A stretch of 64,000 nt of DNA from Chloroflexi bacterium AL-N1 (GTDB lineage Bacteria; Chloroflexota; Chloroflexia; Chloroflexales; Roseiflexaceae), in NCBI GenBank assembly GCA_013122435.1, contig WYDT01000003.1, positions 432,126 to 496,125 of the forward strand. Direction: 5' to 3'. Below are positions 21,126-29,841 of this stretch, one piece after another. The position numbers and the translations under genes are program-made. The notes under the pieces were generated by a model. That model did no database searches and was not told the origin of the DNA. It worked only from the letters and a program-made list of their open reading frames with translations. The stretch's first letter is position 1. Each line of letters begins with the position of its first letter.

Positions 21126-22361
21126 ATGACTCACCACACACGTACGATGTCTCTTCTGTCTTTCCTCCTGCTTGTGACGTTGGTTGTAGCTGCGTGTAAC
21201 AGCGATAGCCCACCAGCCGCTGAAGAGCAGACCGATCAATCCGCTGATCAAGCAGTTGATCAACCTACAGATATTCCTGTAAGTGAACTGGATAGTGTGC
21301 CGCCTGTCGATCTACGACCAACTGAAGATCTATCTGCCGATGTTGAACCAACTGAAGCTGTCGTGGAAGAAGAACCACCGCCCGCAGCTGATCTCTCTGC
21401 GGTGAAGGAATATGTTGTTGCGAATGCTGTGGCAATGAAGCGTGCCAGCGAGGCGTATGCAGCAGCAGCCCAGAGTTATTTTGAGATTGTACAGGATGCT
21501 GATTTTGATTATGAAGCGGCGTGGAATGACCAACAAGATGTCTTAGGTCCGTTGCTGATACAAAGCAAGCAACATTGGTTAGATGCTAGTCTCTACTATG
21601 AGTTGAACGAAGGCATCATTTCGGGTGTGCCATCTCTGGCCGTTTACGATACCTTGCTTGATGCAGGAGTGAGTCGTGAGGACGATACTGAGGCGGCCTT
21701 CGAATGGGAGTTGGTCTTGCCAGATGGTGAGGTGCTCAATAGCCCTGGCAACATCTTTCACACTATCACTGAACCGACCCTGTATGGTACTGTGGACGAG
21801 TATGTTGGTTTTTCCGTCGATCTTGATGGGAACGGCGAGATCGAGCCGGGTGAGGTGCTGCCGGAAGCGAATATCTTTCTGGGTGGAGCACAGGGTCTTG
21901 ATGGTGCCACAGCGGAACTCAATCGAACGCTTGAGGAATGGGAACCGACCATAGAAGAGGTCTTTACGGCGCTTGTCACGGCGCTCCCCACAATGGAGGA
22001 GTATTTTGCAGAATGGCAACAGTCGACGTATGTTGCAGGTCCTTCGAGCGATGAACGCAGTTTTGTGGCGGTCAGTCGTCTTTTGAATGTTATCAATGTC
22101 TTGAATGGCCTGGATGCAACCTATGCGAGTGTCAGTCTCGTTGTTATCGAGGAAGATGTCAGTCTCGACGAACAAATTACTGCCGATTTTGAGGATTTGC
22201 TAGCGTATGTGGATGAGTTTTATCAGCAAGAACAGGATGGTACAGTCTTTGAGGCGGCAGAAGCTGAACAGTTGGGTGATGAGGTGCAAGAGCGTGCGAC
22301 CGTGTTGGCTGACCAGATAGCAGAGGCAGCCGCTTTGCTAAATATCGACGTCAGTCAATAA
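21126..22361 (+). CDS. Lipoprotein of the imelysin/EfeO iron-uptake type
   Basis: 411 residues. The signal peptide ends in the lipobox VVAAC, followed by an acidic Asp/Glu/Thr/Pro-rich linker to about residue 85 and a helical domain. That domain (VKEYVVANAVAMKRASEAYAAAA) resembles the peptidase-M75/imelysin fold used by EfeO and EfeM to bind iron outside the cell. The typical GxHxxE motif was not seen, so iron binding is inferred mostly from context between metal regulators and heme genes. Start 21126 follows AGGAG; an in-frame ATG at 21102 is less well placed. Confidence 0.65.
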   Translation: MTHHTRTMSLLSFLLLVTLVVAACNSDSPPAAEEQTDQSADQAVDQPTDIPVSELDSVPPVDLRPTEDLSADVEPTEAVVEEEPPPAADLSAVKEYVVANAVAMKRASEAYAAAAQSYFEIVQDADFDYEAAWNDQQDVLGPLLIQSKQHWLDASLYYELNEGIISGVPSLAVYDTLLDAGVSREDDTEAAFEWELVLPDGEVLNSPGNIFHTITEPTLYGTVDEYVGFSVDLDGNGEIEPGEVLPEANIFLGGAQGLDGATAELNRTLEEWEPTIEEVFTALVTALPTMEEYFAEWQQSTYVAGPSSDERSFVAVSRLLNVINVLNGLDATYASVSLVVIEEDVSLDEQITADFEDLLAYVDEFYQQEQDGTVFEAAEAEQLGDEVQERATVLADQIAEAAALLNIDVSQ

Positions 22362-22467
22362 AAGAGTCACTCTACCATAACATGTCGATGTTTTTCATGA
22401 CCCGAAAACGGAGTGTGTTGCGTATAATAGGTAAGCACAATCACATGAATTTGAAAGGAATAAATGG

Positions 22468-22824
22468 ATGATTACTGTTGCTAACCGTATCTATGTAAAT
22501 CCAGACTATGCCGATCTGTTCGAGGAGACCTTCCGCAATCGTGCAGGTTTGGTGGACAAAATGCCAGGCTTTATTTCGAACCAGGTCTTGCGCCCCACCA
22601 ATCCAGAGGAGCCATATATTGTCCTCACGTTGTGGGAAAGTCGCACGGATTTTGAAGGGTGGGTCAAATCAGATGCCTTTGTAAAGGGGCATGCCCAGTC
22701 TGGTACGATGCCCAAGGAAGCCTTTAGTGGACCAAATAAATTAGAAGTACACGAGGTTGTGCAGGACTCGAGTCGGCCCGACCTTGCGCCGGAACCACGC
22801 GGGGGACCATTCAAGCCACATTAG
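22468..22824 (+). CDS. IsdG/HmoA-like heme-degrading monooxygenase
   Basis: 118 residues of the ABM dimeric ferredoxin-like fold (MITVANRIYV...FEETFRNRAGLVDKMPGFISNQVLRP...YIVLTLWES). IsdG-type enzymes cleave heme to free the iron, with conserved Asn, Trp and His; here the early Asn (N6), Trp in LTLWES and His in FVKGHAQSG are present in the expected order. Its place directly before the heme importer genes supports heme degradation over antibiotic biosynthesis. It ends at a terminator-like hairpin. Confidence 0.8.
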   Translation: MITVANRIYVNPDYADLFEETFRNRAGLVDKMPGFISNQVLRPTNPEEPYIVLTLWESRTDFEGWVKSDAFVKGHAQSGTMPKEAFSGPNKLEVHEVVQDSSRPDLAPEPRGGPFKPH

Positions 22825-22859
22825 ATTTATGTGGGAGCTGTGTTTTATATAGTGTGCTG

Positions 22860-22892
22860 CACCTGATTCTGTTGAGTCGGGTGTATTTTTTA
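22860..22892 (+). terminator. Terminator after the heme monooxygenase gene
   Basis: CACCTGA pairs with TCGGGTG (one G-T pair) and is followed by TATTTTTT. It also lies just outside the convergent deformylase gene. Confidence 0.7.
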
Positions 22893-22927
22893 CACTATAA
22901 GCATTATTTCTCTTTGTTCCCTCGTTT

Positions 22928-23470
22928 TTACAGTGAGGATAAATTATCTAACAGGACAAGTTTTTCTCCTTCCTCTGTAGTCATTGAAATATATAGTTTT
23001 GCGCCACCACTAAGACGGTCAAGAAAGAAAATTCCATCTAGATGATCAACTTCGTGATGTACAAGTGCCGCATCAATACCTTCAACTTTCATTTCGAAGG
23101 GCTTTCCTGATTCATCTTGTGCACGAAATCTCAACCAAGCGGGCCTTAAGGTATCCCAAGTAGAGATGCGGGGTAAACTCAGACATCCATCGAAACCTTT
23201 TGTAAGCGGCCCTGTTTCAAGGATAACGGGATTAACTAATGCTAATGGCGCTTGCATCTCGCCTTCATCCTGCCCAAATCTGACAACGACAATCCGTTTA
23301 TGTACGCCAATTTGTGGCGCAGCCAAACCAGCGCCGGGCTTAGTCAATAGGGTATCTTTCAGATCTTGCATCAACGTCTGCACTTCAGTATGCATCTTTT
23401 TTACTTTTTGGGATCTTGTTCTAAGCTTTTTTTCATCTTGTGGATAGAGTAATACAGGTTTAATTGCCAT
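22928..23470 (-). CDS. def: Peptide deformylase
   Basis: 180 residues. It removes the N-terminal formyl group from nascent proteins with a bound metal, usually Fe(II). Motif 1 GLAAPQIG is at residues 48-55, motif 2 reads DGCLS at 94-98 and motif 3 HEVDH at 139-143. Motif 2 is normally EGCLS, so Glu is replaced by Asp, a substitution typical of divergent or secondary deformylases. The Cys and both His metal ligands and the catalytic Glu140 are intact, so it should be active. Its place between iron genes may reflect its iron cofactor, or be chance. A housekeeping copy may exist elsewhere. Confidence 0.9.
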   Translation of the reverse strand: MAIKPVLLYPQDEKKLRTRSQKVKKMHTEVQTLMQDLKDTLLTKPGAGLAAPQIGVHKRIVVVRFGQDEGEMQAPLALVNPVILETGPLTKGFDGCLSLPRISTWDTLRPAWLRFRAQDESGKPFEMKVEGIDAALVHHEVDHLDGIFFLDRLSGGAKLYISMTTEEGEKLVLLDNLSSL

Positions 23471-23668
23471 TCTTTTTCCCTATTACCTTGCCTAAAATGA
23501 TCCGAAGTCTACAACCCAAGGTTTGCATGAAAGCAGCAAGCTACGTTTATAACAAGGCTCTTCCAAATTATACATACATGAGCTATGTATATATTCTTGA
23601 TCATATTGATGCCTAATAGAAAGCTCTGTAGTTTGCAAATATCTATTTTCTAAATGTGTGTAAATATA

Positions 23669-23699
23669 TTGACAAATAAATTAGTTTAGTATAATCTAA
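23669..23699 (+). promoter_or_regulatory. hmu promoter with DtxR-type iron box
   Basis: TTGACA at 23669-23674 is followed by TATAAT at 23690-23695 (spacer 15) or TAATCT at 23692-23697 (spacer 17). The 19-base element 23681-23699, TTAGTTTAGTATAATCTAA, matches the DtxR/IdeR consensus TTAGGTTAGSCTAACCTAA at most positions and covers the -10. Repressor binding would block transcription when iron is plentiful. Confidence 0.75.
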
Positions 23700-23773
23700 T
23701 TCATGAAATTTACTAATACTCATAACTTGTGTAGATTAAGCCCACATCCCAATGATTGATGAAGGTTTGTTTC

Positions 23774-24652
23774 ATGCACTCTAATGTAGTAACGCAACGC
23801 ACTGCGAATGACATACCCGCAGTAGACACCACTATAGAATCATTGCCATCTCTGCCACATCACCCTGGTCATGCGCCAGTACTTGAGGCGTGTAATGTGA
23901 GCTATCACGTCGACGGGGCAGCGCTGGTCTCGAATGTCTCGCTCGTGTTGCGCCCAGGCGAAGTCTTTGCGTTGGTTGGCCCTAATGGTGCTGGTAAAAC
24001 GACGCTCCTCAACATATTGGCTGGTGATATTGTGCCAACTCAGGGAACGGTTTTGCTTGGTGGGACACCGCTGAAGCATATGAGTAACCTGGCGCAGGCC
24101 CGTCAGCGTGCGGTGCTGCGTCAACGTGTCAATCTTGCTTTCCCATTTACTTCGCTTGAAGTCGTGTTGATGGGGCGGCATCCCCACATTGGTCAGCCTA
24201 ACACCAACATCGATGACATTACCACGGCCCAGCAATCGCTTGCGTGTGTTGAGGCACACAATCTAGAGTCGCGTACATTTCTTTCGCTTTCCGGTGGTGA
24301 GCAGGGGCGTGTATCGCTGGCCCGTGCGCTCGCCCAGACAACACCTATCCTGCTACTCGACGAACCAACAGCGGCACTTGATCTGCGTTATCAACATATG
24401 ACACTACAGCTTGCACGTGATATTGCGCTTGCTGGTGGTTCGGTGCTGGCAATTCTGCACGACCTGAATCTCGCTGCGATCTACGCTGATCAGGTGGGCA
24501 TGTTATCCGCAGGAAACATGGTTGCTGTGGGTAGACCGTGGGATGTGTTCGATGCTCCCCTGCTTCGAGAGATGTATCGGGTGCCAATGATGGTGCAGCC
24601 GCATCCGACGCTCGGTGTCCCGCTCGTATTAACATTGCCGCTTATGGATTAG
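23774..24652 (+). CDS. hmuV: Heme ABC transporter ATPase
   Basis: About 292 residues. ABC ATPase of the FecCD/BtuD class: Walker A GPNGAGKTT, Q-loop region RQRVNLAFPFTSLEVVLMGRHPH (typical of HmuV), signature LSGGEQGR, Walker B ILLLDEPT and H-loop LAILHDLNLA. The start at 23774 is chosen because GAAGG lies eight bases upstream; earlier in-frame TTG and ATG codons lack a site. It carries an N-terminal extension of about 35 residues. First gene of the operon hmuV-hmuT-hmuU, behind an iron box. Confidence 0.88.
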   Translation: MHSNVVTQRTANDIPAVDTTIESLPSLPHHPGHAPVLEACNVSYHVDGAALVSNVSLVLRPGEVFALVGPNGAGKTTLLNILAGDIVPTQGTVLLGGTPLKHMSNLAQARQRAVLRQRVNLAFPFTSLEVVLMGRHPHIGQPNTNIDDITTAQQSLACVEAHNLESRTFLSLSGGEQGRVSLARALAQTTPILLLDEPTAALDLRYQHMTLQLARDIALAGGSVLAILHDLNLAAIYADQVGMLSAGNMVAVGRPWDVFDAPLLREMYRVPMMVQPHPTLGVPLVLTLPLMD

Positions 24653-24682
24653 GTATACATCCAACTCGTAAGGAGTTCTATT

Positions 24683-25945
24683 ATGTATGATCAGTTGAAC
24701 CATCATCGTTCCATACCAGGGTTTCAAAGGCAGATAATCTGGCGTCTCCTGGCCCTCATCTGTGTTGTCGGTGTGCTGGCTGCCTGTGGGAACGCATCAG
24801 TTGCCGATCAATCGGAAGGAGCGGAGTCCGCTGATGCTACAGATACTACATCGACAGAAGTCGAGGAAGCTGAGACCGGAACGGAAGTTACGGACGAGTC
24901 AACAGAAACTGGTGCGGGTACTGAATCGGAAGAAACCGAGTCGGCTGCTGAAGCAGATGTGAGTGCTGAGGAAACGGCAACCGAATCAACCTTGGAGGAA
25001 CCCGATGCCTATGGAGGTACAGAAACAAATATTGCTGATACCAGCGATGAGGCTACTGAGGATGACGAAACCGCGTTATCACCACAACTTCCGGCGACGG
25101 TCACTGATCTCAACGGGGAGATGGTCGAGATTGAATCGGTTGATCGCATTGTGAGTCTGACGGGAGATATTACCGAGATCCTGTTTGCGCTGGATCTGGG
25201 TGCACAGGTGGTGGGTGTGGATGTCAGTGCGACGTACCCGCCAGATGAACTTGAAGCGCTACCCAAGATTGGCTATCAACGCCAGTTGGATGCAGAGGGG
25301 ATCATCTCGCTGGACCCGACTCTGGTTATCGGCGACGAGGCTGCCGGGCCACCTGCGGTGTTCGACCAGATTCGTGCGGCGGGCATCCCGGTTGCGCTGA
25401 CCAGTGATCCTCCAACGCTTGCGTCTCCGCTTGCCAAGGTGCGTTTTGTGGCTGAAGCAGTAGGCATCCCTGAGCAAGGCGAAACACTTATCGAGGAGAT
25501 GGAGGCCGATTTTGCTTACTCTGAGGAATTGTTGGCCCGTGTGACCAGCCCTGAGCCGCGCGTGCTCTTTTTGTACATACGTGGTAATCAAACACAGATG
25601 GTGGCGGGCAGCAACACTGCAGCCGACGCTATGATTACGGCAGCGGGAGCCATTAACGCAGGAGCTGAGGCGGGTATCGCGGATTTCAAGCCACTGAGTT
25701 CTGAAACTATTGTTGCCGCTCAACCGGACGTGTTTCTTGTGCTGGATGCAGGGCTTGAGTCGATTGGCGGCATTGATGGTTTGCTCGAAATTCCCGGACT
25801 CGCCGAAACACCCGCTGGACAGGAGCAGCGTATCGCGTCATTCGATGATCTCTATCTTTTGGGAATGGGGCCGCGTACCGGCGAGGTGTTGATCGATCTG
25901 ATTGCTGTATTTCACGAAGAAGTTCAGGAAGCGACGGCACCATGA
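24683..25945 (+). CDS. hmuT: Heme-binding lipoprotein of the ABC importer
   Basis: 420 residues. Lipobox VLAAC places the lipidated Cys at residue 35. A linker of about 95 residues rich in Glu, Thr, Ser and Ala follows, and then the periplasmic-binding-type domain of HmuT (RIVSLTGDITEILFALDLGAQVVGVD, YPPDELEALPKIGYQRQLDAEGIISLDPTLVIG). The Tyr in GYQRQL is at the position of the heme-ligating Tyr of HmuT and ShuT. The linker probably spans the envelope so that the domain reaches past the surface layer. It ends in an ATGA overlap with hmuU. Confidence 0.88.
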   Translation: MYDQLNHHRSIPGFQRQIIWRLLALICVVGVLAACGNASVADQSEGAESADATDTTSTEVEEAETGTEVTDESTETGAGTESEETESAAEADVSAEETATESTLEEPDAYGGTETNIADTSDEATEDDETALSPQLPATVTDLNGEMVEIESVDRIVSLTGDITEILFALDLGAQVVGVDVSATYPPDELEALPKIGYQRQLDAEGIISLDPTLVIGDEAAGPPAVFDQIRAAGIPVALTSDPPTLASPLAKVRFVAEAVGIPEQGETLIEEMEADFAYSEELLARVTSPEPRVLFLYIRGNQTQMVAGSNTAADAMITAAGAINAGAEAGIADFKPLSSETIVAAQPDVFLVLDAGLESIGGIDGLLEIPGLAETPAGQEQRIASFDDLYLLGMGPRTGEVLIDLIAVFHEEVQEATAP

Positions 25946-27015
25946 GCGTAGCATCTTCCACATCATCACCGCGAGCAGGGAGTCGACGTGTTGGTCTGCC
26001 AAGGCCCACACTCCTCCCTCTTTTGAGTGTTGGTTTTGTAATGATGTTGCTGGTTGGTGTGGGTGTTGGGCCGATGGTGATTCCGCCACATGTGAGTGTC
26101 GCTATTCTGTTAAGTAAACTGGGTATAACGCTGGATATACCGTTCACGACGCAACAGGATACGGTGCTATGGGTCATTCGTCTGCCACGTGTGGTTCTGG
26201 GTGCGCTGGTCGGTGCGGGTCTTGCTGTATCAGGTGCTCTATTGCAAGGGGTGTTTCGCAACCCGCTCGCCGACCCAGGACTGATTGGCGTGAGCAGCGG
26301 GGCGGCACTTGGTGCAGTTACGGTTATTGTTTTTGGTGGTGCGGTGTTTGGTCTGTTTACGCTGTCGATTGTAGCCTTTATTGGCGGTGCTATCACCACA
26401 TTGTGTATCTATCGCCTGGCGAATCGTGGGGGCCGCACCGATGTTGCCTCGATGCTGCTCATCGGTCTGGCATTAAATGCGCTGGTTGGTGCCGCGACGG
26501 GTGTGCTGATCTATCTCGCTGACGATCCACAACTCCGCTCGATTGTCTTCTGGACGATGGGTGGGCTTGGCGGGGCGCTGTGGACAACGGTATTGGCCAT
26601 TGTGCCGTTTATTGTGGTAGTATTAGTCATCGCACCAATCCTGGGACGCGCGCTCAATCTCTTTGCACTTGGCGAAGCCGAAGCGCGTCATCTGGGAGTT
26701 GAAATAGAAGCCATCAAACGATGGGTGATTCTGTTGGCGGCATTAGCGACAGGTGCTGCAGTGGCTGTAGCGGGACCAATCGGGTTTGTGGGGTTGATCG
26801 TCCCGCACATTATTCGGCTGATCGCAGGGCCGGATCATCGTTTATTGTTGCCTGCATGTGCGCTTGGTGGGGCAACGCTGCTCATCTCGGCGGATATGTT
26901 GGCTCGCACCATCGCGGCACCCGCAGAAATTCCCGTCGGTCTGATCACCGCGTTTGCTGGTGGCCCGTTCTTCCTGGTGCTGATTTTACGGACACGCAAA
27001 ATGTATGGCTGGTGA
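25942..27015 (+). CDS. hmuU: Heme ABC transporter permease
   Basis: 357 residues, FecCD/BtuC family with about ten membrane spans. The family stretches LPRVVLGALVGAGLAVSGALLQGVFRNPLADPGLIGVSSGAALG and GFVGLIVPHIIRLIAGPDHR (ATPase-coupling loop) are present. The start overlaps the hmuT stop by four bases, and hmuT and hmuU are probably translationally coupled. It completes a type II heme importer, feeding the IsdG-like enzyme upstream. Confidence 0.9.
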   Translation: MSVASSTSSPRAGSRRVGLPRPTLLPLLSVGFVMMLLVGVGVGPMVIPPHVSVAILLSKLGITLDIPFTTQQDTVLWVIRLPRVVLGALVGAGLAVSGALLQGVFRNPLADPGLIGVSSGAALGAVTVIVFGGAVFGLFTLSIVAFIGGAITTLCIYRLANRGGRTDVASMLLIGLALNALVGAATGVLIYLADDPQLRSIVFWTMGGLGGALWTTVLAIVPFIVVVLVIAPILGRALNLFALGEAEARHLGVEIEAIKRWVILLAALATGAAVAVAGPIGFVGLIVPHIIRLIAGPDHRLLLPACALGGATLLISADMLARTIAAPAEIPVGLITAFAGGPFFLVLILRTRKMYGW

Positions 27016-27019
27016 TACT

Positions 27020-27256
27020 ATGGAAGTTTTAGAAGGCGCGACATCGCTGTATTTCTCATTGGCAACTGTGATCAGTGTGTTGCTTGGTATTGGATACTAT
27101 ATTTGGCGTATCAACGTGCAGTCGCGGGATATTCAACGTCGTCTTGACCGGATGCAGCACGCCAAACCAACCCTCAACACGACCAACACGATCTTACAGC
27201 GACGCGATGAGATTGAGCAGACCAATCAGGCTGCGGGGAATACGCCACAAGAGTGA
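27020..27256 (+). CDS. Small single-span membrane protein
   Basis: About 78 residues. One transmembrane helix (YFSLATVISVLLGIGYYIW) precedes a basic, coiled-coil-like cytoplasmic tail (VQSRDIQRRLDRM). It starts four bases after hmuU; an alternative ATG at 27005 would overlap hmuU. The place in the operon suggests a transporter accessory, but no family is recognised. Confidence 0.6.
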   Translation: MEVLEGATSLYFSLATVISVLLGIGYYIWRINVQSRDIQRRLDRMQHAKPTLNTTNTILQRRDEIEQTNQAAGNTPQE

Positions 27257-27266
27257 CGAGGGTGAG

Positions 27267-27713
27267 ATGCAGCATCAATCGCAGACGGCTACATCGGATA
27301 GCACGCAGGGCGGTCGTACGGTTCTGACACTTTTATATACCCTTTTTGCGGTCGCAGCGGGCGCACGAGCACTGTTTCAGAGTGCCACAAAGTGGGAACA
27401 AGCCCCACTGGCCTACACACTCTCGACCATTGCCGCGTTGGTCTATCTCATAGCCTGTGTGGGCATCAATCGCACCTCTCCTTCAGCATGGCGCATCACG
27501 CTAGGTGTGTGTGTGTTTGAACTCATTGGTGTGCTGTCAGTTGGCACACTCACGTTGATCTATCCAACTCTTTTTCTTGATGAGACGGTCTGGTCAGTGT
27601 ATGGACAGGGATATGCTTTTATACCGCTGGTCTTACCGATTATTGGTATTGTATGGCTGATGCAACCTGCGACGCGGCGGGTGTATGGGGTGTTGCCTTC
27701 GACCAATACATAG
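27267..27713 (+). CDS. Four-span membrane protein of unknown function
   Basis: 148 residues with four hydrophobic segments (about 20-38, 50-68, 78-98 and 117-136). ATG 27267 is used because GAGGGTG precedes it; the long open frame upstream of it in the same phase is a shadow of the previous gene. It is eleven bases after the small membrane gene and probably part of the hmu operon. The pattern resembles uncharacterised actinobacterial and Chloroflexota membrane proteins found beside cobalamin or heme transporters. Confidence 0.65.
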   Translation: MQHQSQTATSDSTQGGRTVLTLLYTLFAVAAGARALFQSATKWEQAPLAYTLSTIAALVYLIACVGINRTSPSAWRITLGVCVFELIGVLSVGTLTLIYPTLFLDETVWSVYGQGYAFIPLVLPIIGIVWLMQPATRRVYGVLPSTNT

Positions 27714-27741
27714 AAATACGATTTTTAGTTGAGTAGCACAT

Positions 27742-27939
27742 ATGTCGTTTGTAGACCTGCTTGATCTGCTCATGGTCGTGCTGGCCATTGTGCTGGTGCT
27801 TTTGTGTATCATGTTGCTGTTCTTTGTTCAGCGCTTCTGGAGACCCCAAAGGCGGAAAATTCCTTCCACTCGACATAATCTGACACACAAGACAACAGAG
27901 CAGGAACATCCGACATCAGAGTATAAGGAGTCTTCGTAA
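27742..27939 (+). CDS. Small membrane protein
   Basis: 65 residues. A single long hydrophobic segment (LLDLLMVVLAIVLVLLCIMLLFFV) is followed by a basic, polar tail. Its TAA overlaps the next ATG by one base, indicating coupled translation with the nitroreductase. Function unknown. Confidence 0.6.
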   Translation: MSFVDLLDLLMVVLAIVLVLLCIMLLFFVQRFWRPQRRKIPSTRHNLTHKTTEQEHPTSEYKESS

Positions 27940-28511
27940 TGGATGTTCGTGAAGCGATAGAAACACGACGCACTATTTTTGCCTTTACCGATGTTCCAGT
28001 TCCACATACACTGCTCGAAACGATCCTCAGCGCCGGTATCTGGGCACCCAATCATCATCTGACTGAGCCATGGACCTTCGTCATTGTTGGCCAAGAGACC
28101 AGACGCACGCTGGCTGAACGTTATGCAGAACTGCGTTTGCAGAAGAAAGCCGCCCTTGATGCAACCGAGGAGAAACGGGCGAGTTTACGTGCAGTGGCCT
28201 ATGACAAATTTATGGCGATACCGGCGATTGTAGCGGTGGCATGTCTTCAGGAAGGCGATGAGCAACGCCAGCGAGAGGACTATGCGGCGGCCTGTTGTGC
28301 GATGCAGAATATCCAGCTTGTGGCCTGGGCGGAAGGCGTTGGCGTGCAGTGGAGTACCGGGCCAGTGACGCTGGAGCCTGCCACTCATGAGCTGCTGGGC
28401 CTCGATCTCTCGCGACAACAGATCATCGGATTTCTCTACATCGGGTATCCGGCAGAAGTTCCAAAAGCACGACGGAAGCCACTTGATGAGGTGCTGAAGC
28501 GTATGCCGTGA
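27939..28511 (+). CDS. Nitroreductase-family oxidoreductase
   Basis: 190 residues of the FMN-binding nitroreductase fold, YdjA-like in size. MDVREAIETRRTIFAF holds the FMN phosphate-binding Arg pair, and WAPNHHLTEPWTFVIV and the C-terminal FLYIGYPAEVPKARRKPLDEV motif are typical. Relatives reduce nitro compounds or flavins or act in cofactor metabolism. As the last gene of the heme operon it could supply reduced flavin to the IsdG-type enzyme; this is only inference. Confidence 0.82.
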   Translation: MDVREAIETRRTIFAFTDVPVPHTLLETILSAGIWAPNHHLTEPWTFVIVGQETRRTLAERYAELRLQKKAALDATEEKRASLRAVAYDKFMAIPAIVAVACLQEGDEQRQREDYAAACCAMQNIQLVAWAEGVGVQWSTGPVTLEPATHELLGLDLSRQQIIGFLYIGYPAEVPKARRKPLDEVLKRMP

Positions 28512-28687
28512 TGGTCTCGTGTGAATTAATCTTTACCATATGATCGGCTTCATTACTGTTACATAAGACAAAATATTATGTTGTTTACCAAATCTGGTAT
28601 GTCATAGATAAGCAAGAACATCGCCAAGTTATATAGGTTCTAAGTAGACTATGTACTGTGGCTAAACATTATCTTTTTAGATGATTT

Positions 28688-29272
28688 CTAAGGCTTAAGC
28701 AAATAATATATCAAAGAAAGAGTTTGATGATAGTACGCTTCGATTTCTTGTGGTGAGGTTGATCTGAGGTGACCACGTACCATACGCCCTAGCAAACTAT
28801 CAATCAAATCTGCTGCAATCGCCGGATGTAGCGTGGGAGAAACTAAACCCGCTACTTGTTCTTGCTCAATCCTTGTCCTGATGTGCTCGATATGGGCTCG
28901 TCCGTCAGCATGGTCAGTGTAGTATAAAGCTTCCCCACCTAGAAGATGCAGTATCTCTCTGTAGTTTGTGGCAACCTCTTGTATTTGCTCAAAGAGTGAC
29001 TCGAGTAATTCTCGAAGCGGACGAGGGTCTTTAAGAATTGGTTCAGCTGCTGCCACCATGTCAGCGCGAAATTGCATAGATAAGGCATCAAGCAACTCGG
29101 TTTTACTTTTGAAGTACAAATAAAAAGTACCCACAGCTACCCCAGCCGTAGTGGCGATATGAGGAATAGTTACATCTTCAATGTGTCTGTTCTTCAGCAA
29201 GGTACGGGCAGCGGCAAGCAAACGCTCACGCTTACTGCTCTTATGGATATGTCGGGCTACATTTTTAGTTAT
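28688..29272 (-). CDS. TetR-family repressor with an unusual start
   Basis: N-terminal HTH (LLAAARTLLKNRHIEDVTIPHIATTAGVAVGTFYLYFKSKTELLDAL) and an all-helical ligand domain. No ATG, GTG or well-placed TTG starts the frame. A TTG at 29221 would cut off the usual basic lead (KSSKRER). Counting back, GGAAAGGAAGG lies seven bases before an ATA codon at 29270-29272, exactly where an ATG would be expected, so either ATA initiates weakly or the start was lost by a G-to-A change. It is the last gene of the coupled oxidoreductase/hydrolase operon and the likely repressor at 32500-32518. Confidence 0.75.
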   Translation of the reverse strand: MTKNVARHIHKSSKRERLLAAARTLLKNRHIEDVTIPHIATTAGVAVGTFYLYFKSKTELLDALSMQFRADMVAAAEPILKDPRPLRELLESLFEQIQEVATNYREILHLLGGEALYYTDHADGRAHIEHIRTRIEQEQVAGLVSPTLHPAIAADLIDSLLGRMVRGHLRSTSPQEIEAYYHQTLSLIYYLLKP

Positions 29273-29295
29273 AGTAGAGCCTTCCTTTCCGTAGT

Positions 29296-29841
29296 TTAAT
29301 CATCTGCTATTGTCAGAGTTACTTGTCGTGTGATCCACGTGAGTAACAAATATAGTAGGCTTAGACCTATCGTCGTGAACTTGATATTGGAAAGTGTCAG
29401 AATTAATTGGGGCATCCATGCAGGTTGGGTTGTAACGAGAAGTTGGACGGTAAGTGTCGTCTCAACCCAATCACATGCACCTGCCAATAGTGCTCCCCAT
29501 GCTAATATGTAACCAAGGCGCTGTATGTATGCCCAATGTACCATGTTGGCCATCATTACACAACCTAACGCTACAAGAGTACTAACGTTCATTAGGAATA
29601 GAAAATCATAGCCTAACCCTACTGATGCGAGAAGTAAGCCCGAGTCTCCCCATGAAACCTGCATCTGTTCAGCAATATTAGGTGTATGGATGCGACCAGC
29701 AAGTAACCCATGAGGACCATGCCCCAGAAGTGGGGCGAGCAGGATCGTATTTGTCCCAATGACCAATATGAGCATACATATGAGTATGTTGCGGAGTGTG
29801 GGATAAGTCTTAGACTCGAGCCAACTATACGGGTGTCTCAT
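29296..29841 (-). CDS. Four-span membrane protein of unknown function
   Basis: About 181 residues with hydrophobic segments near 20-40, 70-95, 105-125 and 150-172. The ATG at 29841 overlaps the upstream gene's TGA as ATGA; an in-frame ATG at 29868 would overlap far more, so 29841 is preferred. It lies between the hydrolase and the TetR gene. No family is recognised. Confidence 0.7.
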   Translation of the reverse strand: MRHPYSWLESKTYPTLRNILICMLILVIGTNTILLAPLLGHGPHGLLAGRIHTPNIAEQMQVSWGDSGLLLASVGLGYDFLFLMNVSTLVALGCVMMANMVHWAYIQRLGYILAWGALLAGACDWVETTLTVQLLVTTQPAWMPQLILTLSNIKFTTIGLSLLYLLLTWITRQVTLTIADD

